Source: Thermoflavimicrobium daqui | GTDB lineage: Bacteria; Bacillota; Bacilli; Thermoactinomycetales; Thermoactinomycetaceae | DNA: 64,000 bases | Direction of reading: 5' to 3' | NCBI RefSeq assembly: GCF_003313465.1 | Contig: NZ_KZ845673.1 | Coordinates: 1-64,000 of the forward strand | Part shown: positions 7,879 through 14,824 of the stretch, piece after piece | Numbering within the stretch: position 1 is the first letter of the stretch | How the letters are laid out: every line of letters starts with the position of its first letter | Made by a program: the position numbers and the translations under genes | Notes under the pieces: generated by a model | Databases searched by the model: none | The model's input: the letters and a program-made list of their open reading frames with translations, nothing else | What the model was told of the DNA's origin: nothing

Positions 7879-8299
7879 ATATATCTAATTCATCTAATGA
7901 TTGTTCCAAGAAATCATCCAGTTCATCACTTTCATCCCATTTTTCATCAAAACTCATCTCTTGTTCAATAGGTTGGTCTGAAGATGTTAGAACTTGTGGA
8001 GTACCCATAGAAATTGAGGGTACTTCTTCTCTTAAAAGGGCAATACATATATTTGCTAACATCTTTTGCACGATTGGATTATTTAATTTCTCTTCTTCTT
8101 GAGGTGAAAGTGGGGAATCTAAGGGTAAAGTCAATCGGTTTCTGGCATTTACCAAATCCTTGATTTTATCAAAAAAGATAACACCAGTTTGTTTAGACGA
8201 ATGGAGCTGGTTAATCATTGCCAGCTCCTCGTCTGAGATGGATAGAGGTATTCGAAATCCGATCACATCGCCTCTTTTTTTTGCCTTTGATTTAGACAT
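7877..8299 (-). CDS. ParR-like partition adaptor
   Basis: A 140-residue protein with a basic N-terminus (SKSKAKKRGDVIGFRIPLSISDEELAMINQL) and a very acidic C-terminus. The N-terminal pattern, a RIP-strand followed by SDEEL helices, is typical of ParR/StbB-type centromere-binding proteins with a ribbon-helix-helix fold. The acidic tail could contact the actin-like filament. It follows the ParM-like gene by six bases in one operon. Identity rests mainly on this context. Confidence 0.6.
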   Translation of the reverse strand: MSKSKAKKRGDVIGFRIPLSISDEELAMINQLHSSKQTGVIFFDKIKDLVNARNRLTLPLDSPLSPQEEEKLNNPIVQKMLANICIALLREEVPSISMGTPQVLTSSDQPIEQEMSFDEKWDESDELDDFLEQSLDELDI

Positions 8300-8305
8300 T
8301 TTCTA

Positions 8306-9586
8306 TCATCCTTGCAGAGCTTTTTCCTGCCGCTTTTTCTCCATTCTCCTTGCTAGTTTGTAATTTCCTCGTGCATTTAAGTAAATGACTATTTCTTCAT
8401 CTGGAACTCGTGGAAACTCTCGCCCTTGCTCTTCCATCTTGATACGTTCAATAGTAGGTCTAGGAATGGGATCCACGAATTTAAAAGCATATTTATCATT
8501 ATTGATAGTTTGGAGGTGAGACTTAGTAGGGATCGAACCTCCACCAATCCACAAAGTTAGATCAATATCATCTGTATTCTTCCACTCACTGTCAATTATG
8601 GTATAGATAGATTGTGCGCAAGCAAAGAAATGTTTCATTGCGATATCCTTAAAATCTACCCATCTTCCATATACCTTATATTGATATGGATTTTCTAAAT
8701 CCTTCATTCTTTCTACAACTTTTTCTCTTGAAGTCATCGCAAAGTCATGTTTAGATTCAAACTCATCCATAATTTGTTGGATGAATTCATTAATCCCGAT
8801 CTTATGTGTACGTGCTTTTTTAATCTTCCCATTTTCCACTAAAATCAGGTCAAAAGTGCCTCCACCAAAGTCGGGAACTAGAATCTTCTTTTTAATGAGA
8901 GAAGAGTCAGCAATGTGTACGTTTGTTTCTTCAGCGATTGAGAGATCAATGATCCCGGAAAGACACTCAGTAGGAGTATAGACCTCTGGAAACTCTAAAT
9001 ATACAGTAATATTTTGAAAATGGGGGACATCCAGAAATTTAATAGTATGTTTATGGTCCTTGAATTTAGATTTGAACTCTTCTTTGTTTTTTGTTTCATC
9101 AACTGGGAGACTGATGGAGAGAACCATCTTTGAATGGACAGTATTGTTTTCAACTTTGAAATATTCTAAAGCTCGAATTGCAGCAGTAACAAGAGCATTG
9201 ATTATGATTTGATCATTATCATGTTTCTTTGTCTTCTCCCTGATCTCCCATTTAGTTTTCTGTTCGGTTGCCAATTTTCCTGCTGCATAGAATTGTCGAT
9301 TAAATTCCCTGCTAACTGCTGGTGAATCGATATAAAAGTGAATATTCTCTAGGAGCAAATCCTTCTTAGATTCCTTCGATACAGAATCTGTAAAAATCGA
9401 TTCATTGATAATATCCCGCTTTTCTGGCATAGGTGCTAAGATATTAGGAATCTTCATGGTGTTCCTAAGCGTTTCAAAGACGCTTTTTATATCCTTGTTA
9501 CCAACATCCAATCCGAGAATTGGGTAAGCTACATAAACCGGATTACTAGTTACAAATCCATGAGATGGATTTTTGAAGATACCCAT
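8306..9586 (-). CDS. parM: ParM-like actin ATPase for plasmid segregation
   Basis: A 426-residue actin-fold protein. Phosphate loop 1 is near residue 25 (ILGLDVGNKDIKSVF), phosphate loop 2 is ILVPDFGGGTFDLILVENG, and the adenosine motif is LWIGGGSIPT. ParM-type proteins polymerise with ATP and push plasmid copies apart through ParR bound to parC. The length is near the upper end of the family. The gene is the first of the pair, with GTTAACRT-type repeats upstream at 9629-9749 as a candidate centromere/operator. It shows that this part of the window derives from a low-copy plasmid. Confidence 0.85.
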   Translation of the reverse strand: MGIFKNPSHGFVTSNPVYVAYPILGLDVGNKDIKSVFETLRNTMKIPNILAPMPEKRDIINESIFTDSVSKESKKDLLLENIHFYIDSPAVSREFNRQFYAAGKLATEQKTKWEIREKTKKHDNDQIIINALVTAAIRALEYFKVENNTVHSKMVLSISLPVDETKNKEEFKSKFKDHKHTIKFLDVPHFQNITVYLEFPEVYTPTECLSGIIDLSIAEETNVHIADSSLIKKKILVPDFGGGTFDLILVENGKIKKARTHKIGINEFIQQIMDEFESKHDFAMTSREKVVERMKDLENPYQYKVYGRWVDFKDIAMKHFFACAQSIYTIIDSEWKNTDDIDLTLWIGGGSIPTKSHLQTINNDKYAFKFVDPIPRPTIERIKMEEQGREFPRVPDEEIVIYLNARGNYKLARRMEKKRQEKALQG

Positions 9587-9628
9587 CTAAACCCCTCCAA
9601 TTATAATATTTTGATTCGCACAACCCAA

Positions 9629-9749
9629 CGTTAACATACGTAAACAATTTTGTCAATTCATAATGGAAAATGATTTATTATCGGTTTTGATTATATGAAC
9701 TATTTGAGTAACGACAATGGTTTCCCGAATGTTAACGTTTGTAAACAAT
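9629..9749. repeat. GTTAAC...GTAAACAAT direct repeats, candidate parC/operator
   Basis: Two 20-bp copies (9629-9648 and 9730-9749) share GTTAAC, four variable bases and GTAAACAAT. They lie just upstream of the ParM-like gene, where actin-type systems keep the centromere that doubles as promoter/operator. Confidence 0.5.
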
Positions 9750-9758
9750 AAAATAAAA

Positions 9759-9797
9759 AATAACCTTTACAACGTATATATTGAGGTTATTTTTTGG
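9759..9797 (+). terminator. terminator-like hairpin upstream of the partition operon
   Basis: AATAACCT and AGGTTATT pair around a 17-base loop and are followed by T residues. No plus-strand gene precedes it, so it may end a small RNA or may be part of the centromere region. Confidence 0.45.
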
Positions 9798-9799
9798 GT

Positions 9800-10143
9800 A
9801 TTAAATAACAGTTTGGAGATAATTTTTGCTAGCATTCTTGCTAGCGTTCTAGATAACTATATCCTTTACATGTTATCTAACGGATTGGTATCTAATTTAA
9901 ATTTTCAAAATCCATATGACGCATAAAATAGTTAATAGAATATCCACTAAAATGGTTAATAAAACTATACATTTTAACCATTCCAATAAATACTTATATA
10001 GTCATCTCCGAGAGATGACTTGCTTACTCGTTCCATCTCTCCTTCCTCATCCTCTCATCAGCACCCCACTCCCGTTGCACTCACCCTCTCCCCTCAAAAA
10101 AAACGCCCAAAAAAATAGACGTTTAATGGACGCTATAAAAAAA
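9800..10143. other. non-coding region rich in inverted repeats
   Basis: I see no supported gene. It holds GCTAGCATTCTT/GCTAGCGTTCT direct repeats (about 9828-9850), an inverted repeat AATGGTTAA ... TTAACCATT (about 9951-9982) and a tight hairpin AGTCATCTC/GAGATGACT with a 3-base loop (about 9998-10020). These could be binding sites for the neighbouring small RHH-like protein. Confidence 0.4.
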
Positions 10144-10353
10144 TTATCTCTTTTCTTCCGTTTTCTTTTTCCTGTTTCTCCAGTATTTTTTCTTACGTTC
10201 CTCTCTTTCTTTCTGTTCCTCTTCTGTTGGCATTCGGATTTCTATCCCTGTACTTATAAGAAATTCTAAAACTTCTCTTTTTACTATCTCATTTTCTGAC
10301 ATACCCGTTTGATCTGAGTATCTTTCAATCGCATACTTCAATTGCACGGGCAT
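10144..10353 (-). CDS. small RHH-like protein with Lys/Glu-rich tail
   Basis: A 69-residue protein. The first 40 residues (PVQLKYAIERYSDQTGMSEN) read like a ribbon-helix-helix domain, with an amphipathic helix, a turn and a second helix. The tail is highly charged (KEREERKKKYWRNRKKK). It lies between the partition operon and rep, where copy-control or partition regulators of this size are common. No close family was recognised and function is not claimed beyond probable DNA binding. Confidence 0.45.
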   Translation of the reverse strand: MPVQLKYAIERYSDQTGMSENEIVKREVLEFLISTGIEIRMPTEEEQKEREERKKKYWRNRKKKTEEKR

Positions 10354-10470
10354 ATGTCAACAAGTGAATTTGGCGAACGTTTGAGAGTGGTCTATCCTAT
10401 GAAGGAAGGATTGCAGCAAGGTAAACGATTTCGCCGCCTGTTGATATAATGGATCACTACCATAAGTAAA

Positions 10471-10499
10471 GGATGGCTCTTTTAGACCATTCTTTTTTA
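10471..10499 (+). terminator. terminator-like hairpin
   Basis: GGATGG and CCATTC pair around CTCTTTTAGA, followed by six T residues. A 32-codon plus-strand open stretch (10353-10449) precedes it, but I could not recognise it. Confidence 0.45.
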
Positions 10500-10939
10500 T
10501 TTCACTTTGACTCACCAGTCTAAAAATAACTATAGGTATATTCCGTAATCCAACTGGATAAAATAAAAAAGCAATAGGAAACTAACCGAAACATATTTTA
10601 TTTTTCGAAAAATGAATTGGGTTATTTTAGTCAGGTATTGATAAACATTTTGAATAGCCATTATAGCGAATCTAATGTTGTAAATTCGCGTCGAAATTTG
10701 AGTTAGATATAAATTATTATAATCCTATATAAAACGGCTCTTAGGTGCCTTAAATTTTGTCTATGACGGTTTCTTGATAAATCAATAGTTTTCGAGTTAG
10801 ATCTGTTTATAATATATACAGGATTCGACCATTGTTTATTTTGTGATCTCAGAACGATTCTACAGCTCTTAGAAATCGATTCTATTTATAATTTTGGTAG
10901 ATTCCAACAAAAAATCGTGTCAGACAAAATATAAGTAGA
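10500..10939. other. AT-rich intergenic region downstream of rep
   Basis: About 440 bases with no supported gene on either strand. Short CGATTC/GATTCGACC-like words recur at about 10823-10883, but no regular array is visible. Confidence 0.4.
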
Positions 10940-12280
10940 TTAGGTGTTTTGATATAGCTTTTTTTCTAGGGCTTCAATTTGTCTTTCTAAAGAGCCAATC
11001 AAAGTATAGTTTGGAAAAGAACTAGATTGTTCTTTACTTAATTCATCTTTCAATCGTTCTAGTTCTTGTTTCATCAGGTGAGAGCTTGTCTCTCGATTTA
11101 TTTTCATTTCCTCTATTTTTTTTCTTATATCTTCTTCTGAAATAGCTTTAGTACTTATTGAATCAGTAGATTTGTTTTTATTAAAATGGCTATTGGCATA
11201 AGTGCTAGATCTTCGGACTGGTGATTTCTCTTCTTGTTTTTCCTCATCTTCTTCAGGAATCCAAATTTCCCAGTTTTCCATAATAGCTCTAGTTACCAGT
11301 TTATAAGGGCTAGTTTTGATATTGGAGATTGGATATTTTGTATAAATATACTTCATTACTTCGAAAATACGATCTTTCAGAGAAACCTCATCATTACCTT
11401 TTTGTAAAGCCTCATTTACTCCATTCCAAAGTGATTTGATTTGACTTTCACTTAAATCTTGGTTCCAATACTCTTTCCATTTCTTTTGAATTGAAATTAA
11501 AACCGAATTCGACAAAGAAACGACGACGACTTCTTTTTGATCTTCTTTGGACACTCTCTTTATATCATTAGAATCTATATTATTAGGTCGTTGTTGTTTA
11601 TTTGTATCGTTATTTAGATTATTAGAATCATTATTATGTTTATTTGGTTCATTAGTATGATTATTTGTATAGTTATTGGGTTTCCATTTGGAAACGGTGG
11701 ACGGTTTCCATTTGGAAACGGTGGACGGTTTCCATTTGGAAACGGTGACGGTTTCCATTTGGAAACGGTGGTTAGATTCCATTTCTACTTCTGAGTCAAC
11801 ATCTATTTCCATCTTTAATTGGTCAGAAGAATCACTTGTTGGTCGTCCTCCTTTTCTACCAAATAATTGGGAAGGTGACCCATATTCCGTATCATAGTCA
11901 CGTAACTTCTCAAGAGGTTTAATTTCAGTTTCATGCTGGTTCATGGGAGATTCATAGACAATGATATTTTTAGGCTTCTGGGATTTTCTTTTTGAATCAT
12001 CATATTCAACAATGTCGATGAGATAGTAGTTCCAAAGTGGTCGAATTACTTTTTCATAAAACTTCTTTTTTCCCATACCTAACTTTTTCCAAGTCGCTTC
12101 TAAGGTGTAGGGGATTTTATCATATTCTCGGTTTGCATCCTCACGGTCGACCCAAGTATGGAACTTGAGCCAAGCGATAAACGCATCATGACCTAATTTA
12201 TCGATCCAGTCATCGGAAACTATGTACCGTAAAGCTGGTAATAATAGTTCATTTCTTGACTTTTTGCCTTTTTTAAACAT
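10940..12280 (-). CDS. plasmid replication initiator-like protein with iterons inside the gene
   Basis: A 446-residue protein. The N-terminal about 120 residues (LLLPALRYIVSDDWIDKLGHDAF, then TWKKLGMGKKKFYEKVIRPLW) look like the winged-helix replication-initiator/replisome-organiser domain of large Gram-positive plasmids. The middle is low-complexity Asn/Asp/Thr-rich. The C-terminal part has a DnaD-like helical stretch (YIYTKYPISNIKTSPYKLVTRAIMENW) and a coiled coil. Four near-identical 24-bp repeats lie inside the gene, as in RepA_N plasmids whose origin lies within rep. A strong AAGGAGGAA site precedes ATG 12280. It is the best candidate for the initiator of this replicon; the exact family is uncertain. 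Confidence 0.7.
   Translation of the reverse strand: MFKKGKKSRNELLLPALRYIVSDDWIDKLGHDAFIAWLKFHTWVDREDANREYDKIPYTLEATWKKLGMGKKKFYEKVIRPLWNYYLIDIVEYDDSKRKSQKPKNIIVYESPMNQHETEIKPLEKLRDYDTEYGSPSQLFGRKGGRPTSDSSDQLKMEIDVDSEVEMESNHRFQMETVTVSKWKPSTVSKWKPSTVSKWKPNNYTNNHTNEPNKHNNDSNNLNNDTNKQQRPNNIDSNDIKRVSKEDQKEVVVVSLSNSVLISIQKKWKEYWNQDLSESQIKSLWNGVNEALQKGNDEVSLKDRIFEVMKYIYTKYPISNIKTSPYKLVTRAIMENWEIWIPEEDEEKQEEKSPVRRSSTYANSHFNKNKSTDSISTKAISEEDIRKKIEEMKINRETSSHLMKQELERLKDELSKEQSSSFPNYTLIGSLERQIEALEKKLYQNT
11680..11766. repeat. iterons within rep, probable origin
   Basis: Four copies of GTTTCCATTTGGAAAC start at 11680, 11704, 11728 and 11751. Each is itself a dyad (GTTTCCA-TT-TGGAAAC). Spacings are 24, 24 and 23 bases. 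The last spacing changes the reading frame, so the fourth copy encodes a different peptide while the DNA repeat is kept. This argues for selection on DNA and not on the protein. Confidence 0.8.
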
Positions 12281-12394
12281 AAAAAATTCCTCCTTATGAT
12301 TTTTTCACAAAGAAGGAGGACAATCCGAATATATCCATACAATCTCAATAGGCAATAATTGACGATGTGTTATTTATTTCGACAAAAGTTTCAT

Positions 12395-12762
12395 ATTGAC
12401 TAGTAGGAATAGAGTAGATAAGATTGTAATGAGATATTGTGGATTTAGTGTAAATAAATCCTCCTTAACAAATCCTTTTTGGATTTCTCCTTTTTTGTGC
12501 TTAAATAAGCCTTATTTAGCTATAAGGTGTTTTTTTAAGCTCACTTTCTTGACTTTTTGCCTGGATTTAGTTCAAATCATTTTTTTGCTTTTAAAGCAAA
12601 TATTGACTAGAACAAATCCTCCTTTTGTTGTTTTAAGTATTGATAGGTTTTTTGTTAGGTTTTCTGTGATCAGAGACGCTCGGCAAAGCTCTCCTTATGA
12701 TCACCTTGGGATTTAGTTTTCGGATTGATTAGTGGCTCCTCAGATGGAGCCACTCTTTTTTT
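12395..12762 (+). ncRNA. candidate antisense RNA to the rep leader
   Basis: A plus-strand promoter candidate, TTGACT (12395-12400), a 17-base spacer and TAAGAT, lies inside the 5' leader of rep, and a strong plus-strand terminator sits at 12731-12760 with no convincing gene between. The transcript would run antisense to the rep leader, which itself has hairpins and repeated AAGGAGGATT words. Antisense copy control of rep is common in plasmids; here it is inferred. Confidence 0.4.
12731..12762 (+). terminator. strong rho-independent terminator
   Basis: AGTGGCTCC and GGAGCCACT form a perfect 9-bp stem around TCAGAT, followed by T residues on the plus strand. Confidence 0.8.
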
Positions 12763-12959
12763 GTGTTTTTTTCTAAGTTTGATGCTTGAATTTTATCAGA
12801 AAATATTTTTTAAATCAGCATTCAAAGTTGATAATATCAAAGTTTAATTTATTAGTCTATAATCAAAAACCAGTTTTATTTTTTTTGAAATAAGTAGACT
12901 AATTCCCCCATTTTCTGAATTGGAGTTTATCTTTTACATATTATCCGATTTACATAATT

Positions 12960-13190
12960 ATCAGATAACGTTAAAAAAGTGGAGCATTACACCACTTTAT
13001 CTTGACCGAATTGGTATTACCAAACAATCCTACAATCAATATAGAAAGGGAAAAATTGTCCCTCGATGGAAAAGATGATTATTATTGCTGATTTCTTTGA
13101 TGTATCGATTGATTTTTTGCTAGGGAGAATGGATGCCCCAAAATGTCATCAAAGAGATGGGGAGAAGGGAGAGAAAAAGAAGGAGAATAG
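12960..13190 (+). pseudogene. decayed XRE-type regulator
   Basis: In two frames the sequence reads DRIGITKQSYNQYRKGKIVP, then a shift at about 13073, then IIIADFFDVSIDFLLGRMDA. The parts match the recognition-helix and C-terminal ends of short Cro/CI regulators (usually ..GITQ..Y..yE.GK..P / lA..f.VS.DFLLGR.D). No start codon is left and a frameshift separates the halves. Confidence 0.6.
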
Positions 13191-13327
13191 TTAGTGAGAA
13201 TTACCCTCTGAGACGGAATATAAGGGGTCATAGAATCGTTTTAATTTTATTTTCAATAAATTATACTAAGTTGTTAAAAATAACGTTACAAAATATTAGA
13301 ATGTTGTTTTTGGGCAAAAAAAGAGGA

Positions 13328-13480
13328 TTACGACTCACGTCGTATCCTTTTTAATTCTTCTTTATGCTTTTGCCTCCTTTCGTCGTTTTTCTTTTTCAGT
13401 TCCTTTATCCACTTTAGCTCTTCTTCAAGTTTTTTCTTTTTTTCTTTGTAATAGTCATCATTTTTAAATAGGGACAACAT
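13328..13480 (-). CDS. small Lys/Glu-rich protein, copy 1
   Basis: A 50-residue protein starting MLSLFKNDDYYKEKKKKLEE and ending RIRRES. It is almost wholly charged and predicted to be one helix or coiled coil. A strong AGGAGG site lies upstream of ATG 13480. The hairpin GGATTACGA/TCGTATCC at its 3' end could terminate it. It is a paralogue of the gene at 13669-13794. The function is unknown; it may work with the adjacent regulator, as the intact copy directly follows one. Confidence 0.55.
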   Translation of the reverse strand: MLSLFKNDDYYKEKKKKLEEELKWIKELKKKNDERRQKHKEELKRIRRES

Positions 13481-13496
13481 AAAAAAAACCTCCTGC

Positions 13497-13566
13497 TAAT
13501 TATTTTGATCATCATCTGGGATATATACAAACAATCACCCGGTTGACAATTAAAAACTTTACTTGT
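13497..13566 (-). pseudogene. remnant of a second XRE regulator (3' end only)
   Basis: The minus strand reads KVFNCQPGDCLYI and, after a shift, PDDDQNN-stop, matching the end of the intact regulator at 13806-14018 (LFNCQVGDLLEYVDENQ). Only the last about 23 codons remain, followed by small gene copy 1, exactly as in the intact module. Confidence 0.55.
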
Positions 13567-13668
13567 CCCTTTCCTATATTTTGAAATCGTGTGGAATATA
13601 AGGGATCATAGAATCATTTTAATTATAAATATTAAAATTGTTTTTGAGGTAAAAAAAGAGGGCATAGA

Positions 13669-13794
13669 TCAGCCCTTTTTCTCATACTTTTTATTTATTT
13701 CATCAATTTTCTTTATTGTTTCCTCTATATCTTTTTTTTCCTCTTTAAGTCTTTTTATTTCCTCTTCATACTGTTTTTTCTTTTTCCAAAACAT
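13669..13794 (-). CDS. small Lys/Glu-rich protein, copy 2
   Basis: A 41-residue charged, coiled-coil-like protein (MFWKKKKQYEEEIKRLKEEK, ending KYEKKG). An AGGAGGG site lies eight bases before ATG 13794. It follows the XRE regulator by 11 bases and so forms an operon with it. A hairpin GGGC/GCCC with A and T tracts at its stop could terminate transcripts in both directions. Confidence 0.55.
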   Translation of the reverse strand: MFWKKKKQYEEEIKRLKEEKKDIEETIKKIDEINKKYEKKG

Positions 13795-13805
13795 CCAAAT
13801 CCCTC

Positions 13806-14018
13806 CTATTGATTTTCATCCACATACTCAAGCAAGTCACCAACCTGACAATTAAAAAGCTTACAAAGCTTATTTAGATGCTCGATTTCTATACGTTTAA
13901 TGGTTTCATGATAGTAAAGTGATACAGTGGCGGGGCGAATCCCTGTTTCTGTTGCCACTTTGAGCTGATTATATTTATGTTTTCCCATCAATTCAGCCAA
14001 TTTTATACGAATAGCCAT
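13806..14018 (-). CDS. XRE/Cro-family regulator (YozG-like)
   Basis: A 70-residue Cro/CI-type regulator. The HTH spans about residues 15-45 (KVATETGIRPATVSLYY) and the end is the typical LCKLFNCQVGDLLEYV. The ATG at 14018 is chosen because AAAAGGGGA sits seven bases before it; an in-frame ATG at 14054 lacks a good site. Short regulators of this kind often control plasmid or TA-like small operons; it is followed by the Lys/Glu-rich small gene. Confidence 0.8.
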   Translation of the reverse strand: MAIRIKLAELMGKHKYNQLKVATETGIRPATVSLYYHETIKRIEIEHLNKLCKLFNCQVGDLLEYVDENQ

Positions 14019-14161
14019 ACTATTCCCCTTTTCTCTTTTTACTTTTATAGTCATTATAATACTTTGAAAGAAAAAAATAAACCTAAATATTTTGATTTTT
14101 TACGCTAGAGGTAATATAATTTATTATAGAAGGGAGGGGAGGGGAACAAGGGGATTTATCA

Positions 14162-14590
14162 ATGGCATATCTATTATTAGTGACATATTTACCGTACTTC
14201 ACAGAGATTCACTTGGTGAGTTTTTTATTCGGTTCAGTAATCACAGCAGCAGTTACTTTTCTCATTAGTATGATAAACAAAAAACAAAAAGATAAAGAAA
14301 TAGAGTTATTAAAAGAACAAGTAGAAGTCATAAAAGCAAAAGAAAAGCTAGAAAGAACACTAATAGTAAACAGAGAAAAAAGAGAAGAAGAGAAACACAA
14401 TCTAGAAATGAGAATACAAGAGGAAAAGCATCCAGAAGAAGTGAAGAAAATAAAACTTGAAGTAGCATTACTAGAAATCGAACTAATGGAGAAATGGGAG
14501 AAACAGAAGAAGGACAAGAACAAGGAGAACAAGAAAAAAAGAGAAGAAACAAATGACCTAAACCGCCTCGCAAGCGTAAAGGTTAAGTAA
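14162..14590 (+). CDS. membrane-anchored coiled-coil protein
   Basis: A 142-residue protein with a hydrophobic N-terminus (about residues 2-40, one or two membrane segments) and then an uninterrupted charged coiled coil (DKEIELLKEQVEVIKAKEKL onward). A purine-rich GGAGGGGAGGGG stretch lies upstream. It faces the conjugation operon tail to tail. No family was recognised; it may be an accessory surface or scaffold protein of the plasmid. Confidence 0.55.
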   Translation: MAYLLLVTYLPYFTEIHLVSFLFGSVITAAVTFLISMINKKQKDKEIELLKEQVEVIKAKEKLERTLIVNREKREEEKHNLEMRIQEEKHPEEVKKIKLEVALLEIELMEKWEKQKKDKNKENKKKREETNDLNRLASVKVK

Positions 14591-14780
14591 GGAGACGGGG
14601 GAGAAAATAAAATCCCCCTCCCGTCCCCCGCCGTTTCTTCTCAAACAAATAATAACACAAAAAAAATACAAATGCTATGGATCATCCCCCGATATGATTT
14701 ACTATAATAGTTGGCTGGAGGACAAAGTGACTAACCCCTTATTTATCAACGCATTTAGTGTCCTCCTTTAGCAAACTAAA

Positions 14781-14818
14781 TCCTCCCTCAAACCTCCTAA
14801 ATGGAAGTTGAGGGAGGA
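14781..14818 (-). terminator. inverted repeat at the 3' end of the conjugation operon
   Basis: TCCTCCCTCAA and TTGAGGGAGGA form an 11-bp perfect stem with a 16-base loop, directly after the coupling-protein stop codon; only a weak T run follows. Confidence 0.5.
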
Positions 14819-14824
14819 TGGGAC

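Larger units (their letters stand above)
13213..13625. repeat. direct repeat bordering two small-gene modules
   Basis: GGAATATAAGGGGTCATAGA at about 13215 recurs with one change at 13591, and the match continues with ATC(A/G)TTTTAATT in both. Each copy is followed by a terminator-like hairpin and a minus-strand Lys/Glu-rich small gene, so a whole module was duplicated. Confidence 0.6.

Noticed and set aside
11676-11897. Plus-strand repeat ORF and CRISPR-like array inside rep
   Set aside because: The 24-base units have no distinct spacers, and the plus-strand frame is only the complement of the iterons in rep.
12396-12716. 106-residue plus-strand ORF upstream of rep
   Set aside because: No recognisable protein pattern; the interval is better explained as the rep leader and antisense RNA.
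14209-14573. Minus-strand Ser/Phe- and Leu-rich ORFs opposite the coiled-coil gene
   Set aside because: They are the antisense of Lys/Glu-rich codons and have no ribosome binding site.
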